From Eggerthella sp. (GTDB lineage Bacteria; Actinomycetota; Coriobacteriia; Coriobacteriales; Eggerthellaceae), in NCBI GenBank assembly GCA_030540085.1, contig JAUNWY010000001.1, positions 258,058 to 322,057 of the forward strand: 64,000 bases of DNA. The letters run 5' to 3'. How positions within the stretch are numbered: the stretch's first letter is position 1; every line of letters starts with the position of its first letter. Below the pieces are notes generated by a model. That model did no database searches, was not told the DNA's origin, and saw only the letters and a program-made list of their open reading frames with translations. Positions 63,513-64,000 of the stretch are shown piece by piece. Made by a program: the position numbers and the translations under genes.

Positions 63513-64000
63513 ATATATAGACGTTGCATGTGTGGCCCGACAGGGAAGTAGAGAAATGCGTCGAGAGTTCGTCCTCTAACGAATCGCCCCATCATTCGCG
63601 CAAAACTGAAGAGAAGGAGCCCGGTAATTTGATGACCTTATGGAGGCTAAAAGCAAAAGACGCCTGAAAAAGGAGTTGCCGAGCTATGGGCAAGATGTTT
63701 GAACGCTCAAAAAGTAAGCAATATCCCTGAATAAGCAAAGAATGGGGCTAATTACCAAAGGATTGAATAGGGGGAATTCGAAGCTAAAAGAATGTTTAAG
63801 AAAGGCGCTTAAATTCATTGAGGAAGCCCAATTGCCAACAATGTGAAGAAATTGAGAACGCCCGAAACGCCCTGACCTGGGGTTATTCAAAACAGTTGCC
63901 TTGCAATCGAAAAAAGTCGGGGAAAACGCTTGCAAAGCGGCCAGGGCGGGGTATTATAGCTAAGCCTTCTGACGAGGGGGCGCCCGCAAAGGGCGGCACC
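63513..64000. other. gene-free end of the window with a promoter
   Basis: No credible gene in 488 bases. An 83-codon minus-strand frame (63684-63935) has no support. Near the right edge a promoter-like pair faces rightward (63930-63957), so a gene or RNA operon probably starts just beyond base 64000. Confidence 0.5.
63930..63957 (+). promoter_or_regulatory. promoter facing out of the window
   Basis: TTGCAA (63930-63935) and TATTAT (63952-63957) with a 16-base spacer. The sequence after it is GC-rich and rules out a start codon before the window end. Confidence 0.5.

Noticed and set aside
63684..63935. 83-codon minus-strand frame at the right end
   Set aside because: No ribosome site or motif; composition is that of a spacer.

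Overview
The window is the replication-origin region of an actinobacterial chromosome. The best fit is class Coriobacteriia, probably order Eggerthellales. I base this on the gene order around dnaA, the HspR-type dnaK operon, a Ski2-like helicase with a DUF3516-type tail, a DUF5679-type zinc ribbon, and an anaerobic amino-acid and amine metabolism. GC content looks close to 50-55% by eye; it was not computed. Genus and species cannot be fixed from the sequence alone.

From 1 to about 9.3 kb, transcription runs leftward: an ATPase/winged-helix protein, dnaA, dnaN, recF, a DUF721/DciA-like protein, gyrB and the start of gyrA. From 9.3 kb rightward, most genes lie on the + strand: a PEBP-family protein, then rpmH, rnpA, yidD, yidC, jag, rsmG, parA and parB. 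This divergence, DnaA boxes on both sides of dnaA, and a run of DnaA-trio triplets between dnaA and dnaN place oriC here. Eight perfect or one-mismatch parS sites are scattered from 0.5 to 56 kb. One parS sits inside a perfect 32-bp palindrome just upstream of parA.

From 15.8 to 31 kb the genes are a mixed set: rlmN, ddl, a DinG-type exonuclease-helicase, two membrane proteins of unknown function, a 1337-residue protein built like an M28 peptidase that is split by a long acidic insert and has lost most of its metal ligands, a ChbG-like deacetylase, a GT-C glycosyltransferase and ldh. From 31.7 to 39.3 kb comes nitrogen metabolism. An amt-PII pair is followed by an operon-like run encoding an ornithine-cyclodeaminase-family enzyme, a three- or four-part FAD/Fe-S amine or opine-type oxidase, and a C26 gamma-glutamyl hydrolase.

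From 39.3 to 51 kb, ordinary genes (tRNA-Gly, a HAD phosphatase, a helicase, galE, nikR, hypE, a ferredoxin) are separated by unusually long, GC-rich, gene-free gaps. These gaps hold degenerate tandem arrays with a period of about 40-41 bp, a MITE-like inverted-repeat element, and two copies of a mirrored element of about 239 bp. From 51 kb to the end are the heat-shock operon dnaK-grpE-dnaJ-hspR plus clpB, then an alanine/glycine symporter, a D-amino acid transaminase and a GlcD-type FAD oxidase. Together the last three suggest alanine-pyruvate-lactate catabolism.
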